Positions 1 to 8,266 of a stretch of DNA of 64,000 nucleotides are shown here, one piece after another; positions within the stretch are counted from its first letter, which is position 1, and each line of letters begins with the position of its first letter. The notes below the pieces were generated by a model. It was not told the DNA's origin. It saw only the letters and a list, made by a program, of their open reading frames with translations, and did not search any database. Source of the stretch: Bradyrhizobium elkanii WSM2783 (GTDB taxonomy: Bacteria; Pseudomonadota; Alphaproteobacteria; Rhizobiales; Xanthobacteraceae). Position numbers and translations under genes: made by a program. The DNA lies in NCBI RefSeq assembly GCF_000472865.1, contig NZ_AXAP01000013.1, forward strand, positions 463-64,462, given 5' to 3'.

Positions 1-713
1 TCAGCTACAGTCCCGTTGGAAAGCGTCGGATCTTTGCCGGCAGGCAGCTTCTTGCCGACGAACAGGGCATTGTCAGGATAGCGAGCGAGACAGATGCCGT
101 TGCGGTCGGTGATGGCGAGCGCGGCTCCCTCCGGAACGCCCTTTTTCGCGATATAGTCTGCGAGCCAATCAAGGCTGAGAGATGCTATGACGACGCCACC
201 CATGTGGTTTTCGTCGTCGTAGAATGGCAGCGCAAACTGGAGGACGCTGCGACCGGTATTTCGGCCGAACGCGAACTCTCCAATTGTGAATTTTCCGGTC
301 CTCACGGCGTTCGCGAAGTAGGCACGTCCAGTGGCGGGAGCCAGCTTATGCACTACGGGAGCTACCCTATGCTCCGTGAATGAGGAGCAGAAGGCACTGG
401 CATTCATGTCGACCACGATAAAGGAGATGAACTCCGGATATTGTTGCTTGATCCGGGACAGGTAGGCATCGCATTCCTGGACGTCCTTGGCCTTTACCGC
501 CGGAACCTCCGAGAGCGCAATCAAAGCCTGGCGAACTCCCTGGACGATCTGCTGCTGCTCAGCGGCGGCGAGCTTGGCGAGGCCGAGCGCTTCGTCCTGC
601 ACTTCGACCTCGCGCGTGCGACGCAGGTCGATCTCATTGTACGCCTGTATCGCGATTGCCGGCAGTATGGCGGCTGCCACCAGCGCGAACAAGCGTGATA
701 ACAGGCTGCTCAT
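1..713 (-). CDS. Cache-domain membrane sensor, N-terminal part (3' end outside window)
   Basis: This reading frame is open from an ATG at 713 to the window edge, so at least 237 residues are visible and the C-terminal output domain is not. A purine-rich ribosome site (GGAAAAGG) lies about 6 nt before the ATG. Residues 4-22 form a hydrophobic helix, followed by a charged helical stretch and then a periplasmic sensor region. That region contains the PFYDDENHMGGVVIASLSLD stretch and the AITDRNG stretch typical of dCache_1 domains. Known proteins with this layout are histidine kinases, diguanylate cyclases or chemoreceptors that bind small ligands outside the cell. Which of these it is cannot be decided here. 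Confidence 0.72.
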   Translation of the reverse strand, partial: MSSLLSRLFALVAAAILPAIAIQAYNEIDLRRTREVEVQDEALGLAKLAAAEQQQIVQGVRQALIALSEVPAVKAKDVQECDAYLSRIKQQYPEFISFIVVDMNASAFCSSFTEHRVAPVVHKLAPATGRAYFANAVRTGKFTIGEFAFGRNTGRSVLQFALPFYDDENHMGGVVIASLSLDWLADYIAKKGVPEGAALAITDRNGICLARYPDNALFVGKKLPAGKDPTLSNGTVA

Positions 714-1312
714 TTCGACCTTTTCCTACGCATGATCGGCGGCATCAGACCGACCGTGCCCAGTCCACCGACAAGCGCCATTGCATCAAGAGTTCTCCGA
801 ACTGCGATCGGAAACGACGCCATCAAGCGGTGGCGTTATTCCGAGCCTTCATTGACCAGTTCGTCGCGGAGAAGTGGCACCCACGGCCGTGAAGACAGGT
901 TGGCCCATGTCGATGCCAGGGATGGCAGAGCGACGAGAAGGCTGGCGGCAGGTGAGCCTATGGCGGCACGGGTAGCATTCAACAGCCTCACGAACCATTG
1001 AGCCCCAAGGCCCAATGCAGCGTCCTCGGATTGGGCGCTCGACATCGCTGGAGCTCTAGTGATCGTCGACTGGCCCCGCAGGTCCACGGCTCGGCGCGGA
1101 CGAGGAAGGCCGATCTATCGGTTGGGTTGGCCCTTGGCACGTCAGGGCGATAGAGTGATTCTCATTGACTTCTGTCCCGCTACCAATCTTCTGCCGTAAA
1201 AGCCTGAACCGGCCGCATTACAGAGCTGTTTCAGTCCGCCGTGAAACGATTGCGATTGTAGGCGAGCGGCCAAAAAGTTGGCGAAGAGAAGCCAGGACAC
1301 AACGAGGCCGGT
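714..1312. other. Gene-poor stretch, nothing recognised
   Basis: About 600 bases separate the sensor gene from the terminator hairpin at 1313. Short open frames occur on both strands but have no ribosome site, domain or codon pattern that supports them. The upstream promoter of the sensor gene should lie at its left edge, but I could not pick a convincing -35/-10 pair. Confidence 0.4.
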
Positions 1313-1342
1313 TCCGATGGGCGCTGGTCAGCGCCCATCGGA
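1313..1342. terminator. Perfect 14-bp hairpin downstream of the phosphodiesterase gene
   Basis: The arms 1313-1326 and 1329-1342 are perfectly complementary (TCCGATGGGCGCTG and its inverse) with a 2-base centre. It starts 28 bases beyond the stop codon of the leftward phosphodiesterase gene. No T run follows on either strand, so it is either a factor-dependent terminator or an mRNA-protecting stem. Confidence 0.5.
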
Positions 1343-1369
1343 CGAGTTTGAGGATCGCGCGCTAACTTT

Positions 1370-3595
1370 TCAGCGCAGGATTTCGCGCAGCACCTCGCCG
1401 TCGACGCGGTGGGGCGTGACGCCCAGGATCTGCATGACGGTCGGCGCCACGTCGGTGTTGCGCATGCGGCGGATCGTGGCGTCCTTGCGGATCTGCGGGC
1501 CGGCGGCGATGAAGGTCGCGCTCATCACCGGCAGCTCGGGATCGTGGCCATGGGCGCCGTAGAAGTTAGGCATTGACAGCATGGTCGATGTCGCATTGAA
1601 CGGCGCATCGCCGAGACGGGCGACGCCGGGGTTCTGGATGCCGTCGAAGTTGTAGCCCGGGGCCATCAGCGCGAACACATCGCCGAAATCCTGTCCGATG
1701 GTCTTGCTGGTGCATTCCCCGGTCCCTTCCTCGCACTGCAGCGGCCGGGTCTCGACCACGGTGAAGATCCGCCCGTCCTTGAGCGAGTAGTTGAACTTCG
1801 GGTTGGAATCGACCGCGTTCTTCACCGCGTCGGTGATCTGCGTTACCAGCGCCTTGTAGGCCGCCAGATCGACGGTGCCGCCCAACTCGCGGTTCTGCAG
1901 GTTGACGTAGATGTTGGCCGCCGGACCCGAGGTCCGGATCGCGATCTTGGTGGTGTCGATGCCGGCGTTGCGCAGGATGTTGGTCAGGCTGACCGACGTG
2001 TGGAACGGCGCGAAGCCGTGGTCCGACACCACGATGACGTTGCTGTCACGGCCCGCCGCATCGGCGATCTGCTTCACCGCCTTGTCGGCCGTCTGATAGG
2101 CGAAACGGATATATGAAGCATACCGCGCGACCTTGGCCGGATCCTGGCCCGCACCGATCGAGTTCGGATCGGTCGGGTTGGTGCCTTGGCGGCGGTCGGT
2201 AAGCAGGAACTGATGCTCAGAGCCGTCGGGCTGCTCGATGTAGACCATCACGAGATCAGCGTCGGGATGGTTCCGGATCGCGCGTTCGCCGATATCAGCC
2301 TGGTAGCGCACGAAGGTCTTCACCATGTCCTCGAACATCGTCTCGATCTCGAGGTCGGGGAAGTTGGTGAAGCCCGGGCTCAGCCGCTCCGGAATGCGGA
2401 AGTCAGCCTGCGGACGCCAGAATCCGACATTGTTGTTGATGTCATCGACATCGGCCAGCACCGCCGCGTTGCGCGGGATGTAGTTGGCTCCGTAGCGGGC
2501 GAAGCGCACCACCGAAAGATCGGGCGCCAGCGCCGAGACAAAGTATGCGGCGCCGGCCCTGGCCCCGCTGCCTTCGAAGAAGAACGGCGCATTCTCGCCG
2601 CCGAGCTTGACGTAGGCCGGTCCGGTCGACGGCGCGTGGAACGGTCCTGCCGTGATGCCGCGCGTCGCGTCAAAGAACACCAGCGTGTCGTAATTCACCT
2701 TGCGGTCATTGGTGGTGTCGAGCGCCGCCACCCGGATCGAATATTTGACGTCGAGCGTCGCCGCATTGGTGCAGGTCGCCGATGGCGCCGAGGAACACGA
2801 GAACGTCTCGATCGGCGCTGAGGTTACCAGCACCGGGCTAAACGAGAAACGGCCGGCCGCCTGGAGCGCCGTGACAACAGCCGGATCGAATGTGAAATCA
2901 CCCCGGGACAGCGAGAAGCCCTGAGCTCCGATGCCGCCGAACGCCCCGAACGGCACGGTAAAGTCGGTGACGCGGATCGGCTGGGCCGGTTGCACCACGG
3001 TGTTGTTGATGGAGATGTCGGCGCCGTCGCCGCCCGGCCAGGTCGCGGTGACCACTTTTTTTCCCTGCTGGCGCAACTGCACCCACAACGGCAATGCCGT
3101 CGGCCGCGTCGAAGGCCCGAGCGGGCTCTCGCGATAGCCGCCGATCGGTGCCGCAAATCCGCTGATGCTCGATGAGATCGGCCCGACGATTGCCTGGAAG
3201 GTGTTCGACGGGATGTCGTTGTGAACCGCCGTCGAGCCGGTGGCAATCTCGATGTGCGACACCGCGGTCAGCGACGGCGACGCCGTCACGTTCTGCTCCG
3301 CCACCGCGCCGCGGCGGCTCAGCCGCGCCAGGCCGCCGTCATGCGGCAACACGCCCTCGTCGATGAACTTCTGGATAAAATCGGGCTTCGCGCCGTCGAG
3401 CGAGATCACCACCACCCGCGGCGACTTGCGACCATGATGGTTCCCGTCCTGATCGCCGTCATGATCATGGTCGCGGTTGTCGCCGTGGTCGCGGTTGCCG
3501 CCGTCGTTATCGGCGTGCGCCGGCGCTGCAACGCCGGTCAGCGATGCAGCGAGCGACATTGCCAATATCAAGGAGAGAAAACTCTTCGAGTTCAT
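1370..3595 (-). CDS. Secreted alkaline phosphatase-superfamily type I phosphodiesterase
   Basis: The 741-residue product begins with a classic signal peptide (residues 1-28, cut after AHA). An Asp/Asn/His-rich linker of about 30 residues follows (DNDGGNRDHGDNRDHDHDGD and on). The enzyme domain then starts at RVVVISLDGAKPDF, whose Asp binds metal in the family. The nucleophile region is TASPSLTAVSHIEIATG. Later metal ligands fit DLVMVYIEQPDGSEHQ, VIVVSDHGF and YGAHGHDPELPVM. This is the nucleotide pyrophosphatase/phosphodiesterase fold (Pfam Phosphodiest), acting in the periplasm or outside on phosphodiester or phosphonate substrates. The gene stands alone. The substrate is unknown; the linker may bind metal. 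Confidence 0.88.
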   Translation of the reverse strand: MNSKSFLSLILAMSLAASLTGVAAPAHADNDGGNRDHGDNRDHDHDGDQDGNHHGRKSPRVVVISLDGAKPDFIQKFIDEGVLPHDGGLARLSRRGAVAEQNVTASPSLTAVSHIEIATGSTAVHNDIPSNTFQAIVGPISSSISGFAAPIGGYRESPLGPSTRPTALPLWVQLRQQGKKVVTATWPGGDGADISINNTVVQPAQPIRVTDFTVPFGAFGGIGAQGFSLSRGDFTFDPAVVTALQAAGRFSFSPVLVTSAPIETFSCSSAPSATCTNAATLDVKYSIRVAALDTTNDRKVNYDTLVFFDATRGITAGPFHAPSTGPAYVKLGGENAPFFFEGSGARAGAAYFVSALAPDLSVVRFARYGANYIPRNAAVLADVDDINNNVGFWRPQADFRIPERLSPGFTNFPDLEIETMFEDMVKTFVRYQADIGERAIRNHPDADLVMVYIEQPDGSEHQFLLTDRRQGTNPTDPNSIGAGQDPAKVARYASYIRFAYQTADKAVKQIADAAGRDSNVIVVSDHGFAPFHTSVSLTNILRNAGIDTTKIAIRTSGPAANIYVNLQNRELGGTVDLAAYKALVTQITDAVKNAVDSNPKFNYSLKDGRIFTVVETRPLQCEEGTGECTSKTIGQDFGDVFALMAPGYNFDGIQNPGVARLGDAPFNATSTMLSMPNFYGAHGHDPELPVMSATFIAAGPQIRKDATIRRMRNTDVAPTVMQILGVTPHRVDGEVLREILR

Positions 3596-4655
3596 ATGGA
3601 CGCCCCATTTTCGCTGCGCAATCTACGCGCGCTTGGTCGGCAACGACGCAACGATTATCGGGCTTGGCTGACGACGCGCATGTGACGCTTCGGCGACACC
3701 TGTAATGTGGTCGCGACAACGCCACGATGATGTCGGCATGTGGCCTTCGCGTCGATATTAGAAGTAGCCAGCGCTCCTTGCCGTGCGAGGGAGCGCAAGC
3801 GTTCGGATCGCAATCTGTTTCGAGTGGAACCACGTACGTCGAGGCCGAACGCGTCTGCAACGCTTGGTGGCGAGTCTCGGAGCAATGGTGCAGTCAACCA
3901 GTGAGCGTCACCCGCAAGTTCTTGCCTGCAGCGTCATGCGAGAGGTCTCTGACGATGTCTGCAATCTCAGTTCGAATAAGTGCACGTCTGGATTTGGTGG
4001 CCTTCTGCGCTTTCGGTATCGAGCTCGCGCCAACCCATCGCCTCCGCATATTGCTGCGTGGACATTGGCACAAACTGTGTATTGGGCAGCGCCATCGTTG
4101 AGATGCCTCAGTGCGACGTTCGCAGTGTCCGCATGCTGCCACAGACTGGAACTTAATCTAGAAGTCTGGGCGCAAATGGTAGCGGTGCAAATCGCGCGGC
4201 GCACGGGCTACGACCACCTTGAACGATCCACCGGGAAAGCGTTCGCTCAGCAGGATGTTGCGATTTTCGCTGTCGGTCTCTGCACTCATGCGCCGCGCAA
4301 TATCAGCATCTCGGCGAAGACAGGCTCGACGTCCCTCACAACGCAGTCGCGGCAGTCGGCCTGTGTCGGCATTCCCACGAGACATGGCGACGTTTCATGA
4401 CAGGCATATGACATTCCGGGGATCGCGAAGCCGCTAAGCACCATGAGGGCGGACATCACCAAAAAGCGGCCCACCATGCACATACGGCAAAGAGCTCACG
4501 CCCTTCACGCCATGCATCACTCCGAGGAAGCTGCCAAGGCCCACATGGAGGAACACGGCAAGAAGTAATTATCGACGCTTCGATTACGGACCTGCACTTG
4601 AGGTCGCCTCGATTAGCGGTCTTTTTCTTTATTCGCCTGACCGCGACGCTCGCTC
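3596..4655. other. Degenerate gene-poor stretch containing a phage gene relic
   Basis: Roughly 1 kb without an intact gene. Open frames on both strands are short, mutually overlapping and have no ribosome sites. The only recognisable content is the terminase relic at 4158-4378. A short plus-strand frame at 4477-4569 ends with charged residues (AKAHMEEHGKK) before a stop, which may be another gene remnant. I read this as decayed foreign DNA. Confidence 0.45.
4158..4378 (-). pseudogene. Relic of a phage terminase large subunit (GpA type)
   Basis: Two leftward frames join into one family match. 4378-4286 reads VGMPTQADCRDCVVRDVEPV then FAEMLILRGA, and ends in a stop. The next frame continues MSAETDSENRNILLSERFPG, then GSFKVVVARAPRDLHRYH. 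The pattern PT-x-ADCRD-x-VV-x-D-x-EP-x-F followed by FPGGS-x-K-x-V-x-A-x-APR-x-L is what I know from GpA-type terminases, just before their Walker B segment. Both ends are missing and there are at least two frame breaks. It is therefore a dead fragment of an old prophage. Recognition is from memory of the family, not from a search. Confidence 0.55.
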
Positions 4656-5273
4656 TCAACGCGCCCGTGTCAGCGCGAGCCAGATGCCGCCGCCGATCAT
4701 GAAGCCGCCAGAGACGCGCGAGACCAGGCGCGTCCGCCGCTTGGAAAAGAATTTTCGCGCGCGGCCGGCGAGCAGCGCGTAGACCATGTCGCTCATCGCC
4801 GCCGTCACCATGAAGGTCACGCCCAGCAGCGCCACTTGCGGGAAGTGATCCTTGTTTAGGTCCACGAATTGCGGAATGAAAGCGCCGAAGAACACCAGCA
4901 CTTTCGGATTCGACAGCAGCACCAGAAATCCCTGCAGGAAGAAACCGCCGCGCGGTGGCGGCGGCGGTTCATCCGAGCTCACCTCCGCAACCGGCGAGCG
5001 GATCAGCTTGATGCCCAGCCAGACCAGGTAAGCCGCGCCGGCAAAGCGCACCCAGTCGAACCAGTACCCCATCGTCGCCATCAGCGAGGTGAGACCGACG
5101 GCGACGACGCCGATCACGATCGCCAGCCCCGCCTGCGCGCCCAGCACATTGGTCAGCGCTGCGCGGGTGCCGTGCCGCAGGCCGTTGGCGATCACCAGCG
5201 TGACGATCGGGCCGGGCAACAAAGCGAGCGCAATGCAGGCGGCGACATAGGCGAGATAGGCTTGCAGGGACAT
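4656..5273 (-). CDS. LysE/RhtB-family amino-acid exporter
   Basis: The 205-residue product has the usual family length and about six membrane helices. The N-terminus (MSLQAYLAYVAACIALALLP then GPIVTLVIANGLRHG) carries the G-P-x-x-x family signature. The segment FFLQGFLVLLSNPKVLVFFG is the conserved NPK loop. I start it at 5273 rather than at 5330, because the longer form adds 19 polar residues with no family match. LysE proteins export basic or neutral amino acids and related metabolites across the inner membrane. No LysR-type regulator adjoins it, so the substrate cannot be inferred. Confidence 0.88.
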   Translation of the reverse strand: MSLQAYLAYVAACIALALLPGPIVTLVIANGLRHGTRAALTNVLGAQAGLAIVIGVVAVGLTSLMATMGYWFDWVRFAGAAYLVWLGIKLIRSPVAEVSSDEPPPPPRGGFFLQGFLVLLSNPKVLVFFGAFIPQFVDLNKDHFPQVALLGVTFMVTAAMSDMVYALLAGRARKFFSKRRTRLVSRVSGGFMIGGGIWLALTRAR

Positions 5274-5317
5274 GGGAGGACTCGGCTCGAGGCTTTCGTT
5301 GCATAATAAGGACATGG

Positions 5318-5340
5318 ATGCCCGGAACAAGCCCGGGCAT
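5318..5340. repeat. Short palindromic repeat, ATGCCCGG...CCGGGCAT type
   Basis: Inverted repeat ATGCCCGG/CCGGGCAT between the LysE gene and the next leftward gene. The same core sequence returns at 45598-45683. It probably forms a hairpin in the transcript. Confidence 0.6.
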
Positions 5341-5348
5341 GAGCATTC

Positions 5349-5888
5349 TTACTGCGTGTTCATCGCGAATTTTACCCATCTCGCCGTCTCTGCCGATGCC
5401 AGCAATTCCAGTGCCGCGCGCTGCACGACCGCTGCATCTCCCCTGCCCTGCGCCGCCGCCACCAGGAGATCGCAGCGGTGCGAGACCGCGATGCCGATCG
5501 CTCCATGCGGCACGCCATCGCCAATCTTCAGATCGTACGTCCTCATGCGTCCGGGCATATCGGCGACAAGCACTGCTTTTCCTGCCTGCAGCGGTACAAA
5601 CTGCGTACTGATCAAGTCGACATCCGCGACGCGGTCGACCTCATCATCGTCGGCGACGCCGGTCGTGCAGTTGCAGAAGCCGAGCTTTGGCCGGATGTAG
5701 ACCTCGATATCTCCGCCGCAGGCCACGGCATTGCAGCGGAATGCGCGACCGGCGGGCCAGCCGTCGCGCGGAAACGGCCAGGCGATCTCTTGCCATGTCT
5801 CGCGCGGCGTCGAAGTCTCGTAGGCTGCGACGCCCGAGAGGACGCCGAGCACAAGTGCTGCAATCGCGATGACCAGCCAGGCGCGCAT
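5349..5888 (-). CDS. Conserved envelope protein of unknown function, paired with the LVIVD protein
   Basis: The 179-residue product starts with a hydrophobic helix (residues 3-23) that is either a signal peptide or a membrane anchor. The rest should be periplasmic. It contains several cysteines (RFRC-like entry at about 50, then VACGG and FCNC) and a conserved-looking WQEIAWPFPRDGWPAGRAFRC region. I recognise no domain. It begins only 9 bases after the stop of the LVIVD-repeat gene, so the two are very probably co-translated and may work together at the cell envelope. Confidence 0.68.
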   Translation of the reverse strand: MRAWLVIAIAALVLGVLSGVAAYETSTPRETWQEIAWPFPRDGWPAGRAFRCNAVACGGDIEVYIRPKLGFCNCTTGVADDDEVDRVADVDLISTQFVPLQAGKAVLVADMPGRMRTYDLKIGDGVPHGAIGIAVSHRCDLLVAAAQGRGDAAVVQRAALELLASAETARWVKFAMNTQ

Positions 5889-5897
5889 TCGTCCCCT

Positions 5898-7340
5898 TCA
5901 CGGCAGGCCGGCGACAGCGCGCGCCTCGCCGGTCAACTCGAGTATATGCAGCCCTGTATTGGCGCGGTCGACGGCATAGATATAGCCGCGCTCGTCGGTC
6001 TCGACATTGTTGGTCTGGATCGCGACCTTGCAGCGATCCTTGCCCTCGATGGTGACGCAGCGCTTGTCGGTTGCCGGTGTGATCGACGGGATGAAGTAGC
6101 CGACTTCCCTGGGGTGATAGGGATCGCGGATATCGAGCGCACGCACGCCGGCATTGAAAAACGCGATGAAGGCGATTTTCTTGTAGTAAACCGGCGCCAT
6201 GCTCTCGCTCGAGGAATGCGAACCAAACCGCCCGCCGCGTTCGCAGAACGAGCCGCTCGCCTCCGGCACGGTGTAACTCGAGATCATCATTGGCCGGGTC
6301 TCGGTGGTGACGTCGGCGAACCACACCATCTGCCGCGCCTCGCCGCATTCGTTCAAGATCGCCTCGTCGACGATCATCACGATGTCGCGGGTCTTGCCGT
6401 CCTTGTCATGCGAAAATTCCGCGATCGGCATGCCCGGCATCGGGAACGTCGTGTGTGCACCGTTGAGCGCCGAGAGCGGCATGCGCGATATTTCGGGATA
6501 GCGGAGATTCTCGGCGATCGGCTGCTTCGGTCCGTTGAGCAATTTCTCGCGGTCGACGATCTGGAGGAAACCGCCCTTGTTGGTGCCATAGCCGAAATAG
6601 ACGCGGTTGCCGGATGAACCTGTTGAGATTGGCCCGTGCAGTTCGGTCGGCACCGCGCCGGTCGAACCAGGCTCCTGGCCCGGCAGGCCGAAATCCCTGA
6701 TCTTCACGGGATGCGCGGGATCGCTGAGATCGTAGACCTGTGTCATGCGACGGGTGCGCCAGTCCGGCGCGCCCGATACCAGGAAGGCGACGCCGGTGTC
6801 GCACTCCCACCAGCTCTTATGCGTATCCTTCAGTCCCCCGATCCGCGCGATCAGCGCGGGATTGGCGGGATCGGCGACATTCCAGATCTCATGCGCCTCG
6901 CTGCCGAAGGTGCGTAGCATATAGACCGCGCTGCGATCCCCCTTCGGCAGATCCTTGCCGTCGCAGACACGCACCATCTGCGCGCCACCGGATTCATATT
7001 TGCCCTCCTGCCCCGGAATGTGCCGCAGATATTGCGGATGCGCGGGATCGGTGACATCGACGATCGACGTGCCGTTGGGTTCCGGCTTGCCGCTCATCGG
7101 ATTGACGGGATCGGGGATCTCATCAGTGCCGCCGTGATGGCCGATATAGGCGATCCAGCGGTCGCCCTGATGATGGATGGTGGGCTGATAGGCGCTGCGC
7201 GCCTGCAGGTCGTTGGTTCCCACCAATCTCATGTTGGAGGCTTCGGGAGGTGCTCCGACCTTCTGCTGCTCCGCATAAGCGCCCGCGCTCCCGAGAAAAG
7301 CAATTGCCACACACAGCGCAAGTTTGCCGCCACCCTTCAT
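5898..7340 (-). CDS. Secreted LVIVD-repeat beta-propeller protein
   Basis: The 480-residue product has a signal peptide (residues 1-23, ending GAYA). It then has repeated units of the type SIVDVTDPAHPQYLRHIPG, VYDLSDPAHPVKIRDFGLPG and ALDIRDPYHPREVGYFIP. These D-P-x-H-P units are the LVIVD repeat, which folds as blades of a beta-propeller. Several Cys residues (VRVCDGKD, WWECDTG, SFCERGG, DKRCVTIEGKDRCK) suggest disulphides in the periplasm. The function of the family is not established. The gene heads a two-gene leftward unit with 5349-5888. Confidence 0.82.
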   Translation of the reverse strand: MKGGGKLALCVAIAFLGSAGAYAEQQKVGAPPEASNMRLVGTNDLQARSAYQPTIHHQGDRWIAYIGHHGGTDEIPDPVNPMSGKPEPNGTSIVDVTDPAHPQYLRHIPGQEGKYESGGAQMVRVCDGKDLPKGDRSAVYMLRTFGSEAHEIWNVADPANPALIARIGGLKDTHKSWWECDTGVAFLVSGAPDWRTRRMTQVYDLSDPAHPVKIRDFGLPGQEPGSTGAVPTELHGPISTGSSGNRVYFGYGTNKGGFLQIVDREKLLNGPKQPIAENLRYPEISRMPLSALNGAHTTFPMPGMPIAEFSHDKDGKTRDIVMIVDEAILNECGEARQMVWFADVTTETRPMMISSYTVPEASGSFCERGGRFGSHSSSESMAPVYYKKIAFIAFFNAGVRALDIRDPYHPREVGYFIPSITPATDKRCVTIEGKDRCKVAIQTNNVETDERGYIYAVDRANTGLHILELTGEARAVAGLP

Positions 7341-7422
7341 GCGTCACTCCCATTGTTGCAAAGCCAATCTTCGTTGGCTGACGCTACGATAACACGGCTG
7401 AATTCCGCGCCAAAACACACCC

Positions 7423-7452
7423 TTGACATGCAACCATTTAGTTGCCTATTGT
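7423..7452 (+). promoter_or_regulatory. Promoter with inverted-repeat operator for the ArsR-SRPBCC operon
   Basis: TTGACA (7423-7428) and TATTGT (7447-7452) are separated by 18 bases. Inside the spacer lies the inverted repeat GCAAC-CATTTA-GTTGC (7430-7445). An ArsR-type dimer bound there would block RNA polymerase, so self-repression is likely. Transcription would start about 7459-7460, on or next to the ATG at 7460. This argues for a leaderless message and against the upstream ATG at 7442. Confidence 0.7.
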
Positions 7453-7459
7453 CGATGGC

Positions 7460-7774
7460 ATGGACGAAGTCTTCAAAGCGCTGGCGGACGCATCGCGGCG
7501 GTCGCTCCTGGACAGGCTTCACGCCAGAAACGGGCAGACATTAAACGAACTGTGCGAAGGCCTCGCCATGACGCGGCAGGCGGTCACCAAGCACCTTGCG
7601 ATTCTCGAACAGGCCAATCTCGTCACCACGTTCAAGCATGGCCGCGAGAAGCTGCACTATCTCAACCCGGTGCCGATCCATCAGATCGGCGAACGGTGGA
7701 TCAAAAAATTCGAGCGCGCCAAGCTGGTCGCGCTCAGCGAATTGAAGCGGCAATTGGAGAAACGTGATGAGTAA
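7460..7774 (+). CDS. ArsR-family winged-helix transcriptional regulator
   Basis: The product is 104 residues from MDEVFKALADASRRSLLDRL. Its winged-helix motif reads LNELCEGLAMTRQAVTKHLA then ILEQANLVTTFKHGREKLHY. There are no cysteine pairs of the metal-sensing ArsR type. It belongs instead to the ArsR group that is regularly co-transcribed with SRPBCC genes and represses its own operon. The start is set at 7460 because the -10 box overlaps the in-frame ATG at 7442. It overlaps the next gene by 8 bases, so the two are translationally coupled. The inducer is unknown. Confidence 0.88.
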   Translation: MDEVFKALADASRRSLLDRLHARNGQTLNELCEGLAMTRQAVTKHLAILEQANLVTTFKHGREKLHYLNPVPIHQIGERWIKKFERAKLVALSELKRQLEKRDE

Positions 7775-8234
7775 GCCGGAATTCGTGTACGTCACCTATA
7801 TCTCGACCACGCCCGAGAAATTGTGGGAGGCGCTGACCAATAGCGAGTTCACCAGGCGTTACTGGTTCAACACGGAAGTGAAATCCGACTGGAAGGTGGG
7901 TTCCCCGTTCGCACTGGTCATGAACGGCACCACGACGGATGTGGGCGAGATCCTCCAAGCCGAGCGGCCGCGGCGTCTCGCCTACACCTTCAAGCATCAG
8001 CTCGATGAGGAGATGCGCAAGGAACCGCCGACCAAGGTCACCTTCACCATTGAGCCCCACGGCGACCTCGTGAAGCTGACCGTGACGCATGAAGGATTCG
8101 CCAAAGGCAGCAAACTTCTCGACGGCATTTCCAAGGGATGGCCGGCGATTCTGTCGGGACTCAAGACCCTGCTCGAGACCGGGACAGTGATCGCGATCCC
8201 GCCTCGTGCGCTTGAGATCGAAGGGTTCGAATAG
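7767..8234 (+). CDS. SRPBCC (AHSA1-like) domain protein, first copy
   Basis: The 155-residue single-domain protein opens with FVYVTYISTTPEKLWEALTN and ends with GWPAILSGLKTLLETG, the start and the last helix of the AHSA1/START-like helix-grip fold. Such proteins bind a hydrophobic ligand in a deep cavity; no catalytic residues are defined. The ATG at 7767 overlaps the end of the ArsR gene. It is closely similar to the next gene, pointing to tandem duplication. Regulation should be by the ArsR protein through the operator at 7430-7445. Confidence 0.87.
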   Translation: MSKPEFVYVTYISTTPEKLWEALTNSEFTRRYWFNTEVKSDWKVGSPFALVMNGTTTDVGEILQAERPRRLAYTFKHQLDEEMRKEPPTKVTFTIEPHGDLVKLTVTHEGFAKGSKLLDGISKGWPAILSGLKTLLETGTVIAIPPRALEIEGFE

Positions 8235-8266
8235 AAATGAAGATCTATCGGAGGAATCCAGAGGAC

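Noticed and set aside
836..1087. 83-codon leftward frame upstream of the sensor gene
   Set aside because: No ribosome site or recognisable domain, and no flanking operon context.
3783..4400. 205-codon plus-strand frame
   Set aside because: No domain or ribosome site, odd composition rich in Arg, Cys and Ser, and it runs antisense to the terminase relic.
4286..4483. Small leftward frame whose first 27 residues look like a signal peptide
   Set aside because: No ribosome site, and its second half reads as terminase sequence that continues in another frame, so the signal-like start is accidental.
5478..6617. 379-codon plus-strand frame
   Set aside because: Antisense to the LVIVD protein and its partner, and rich in Arg, Asp and His as expected of a shadow frame.
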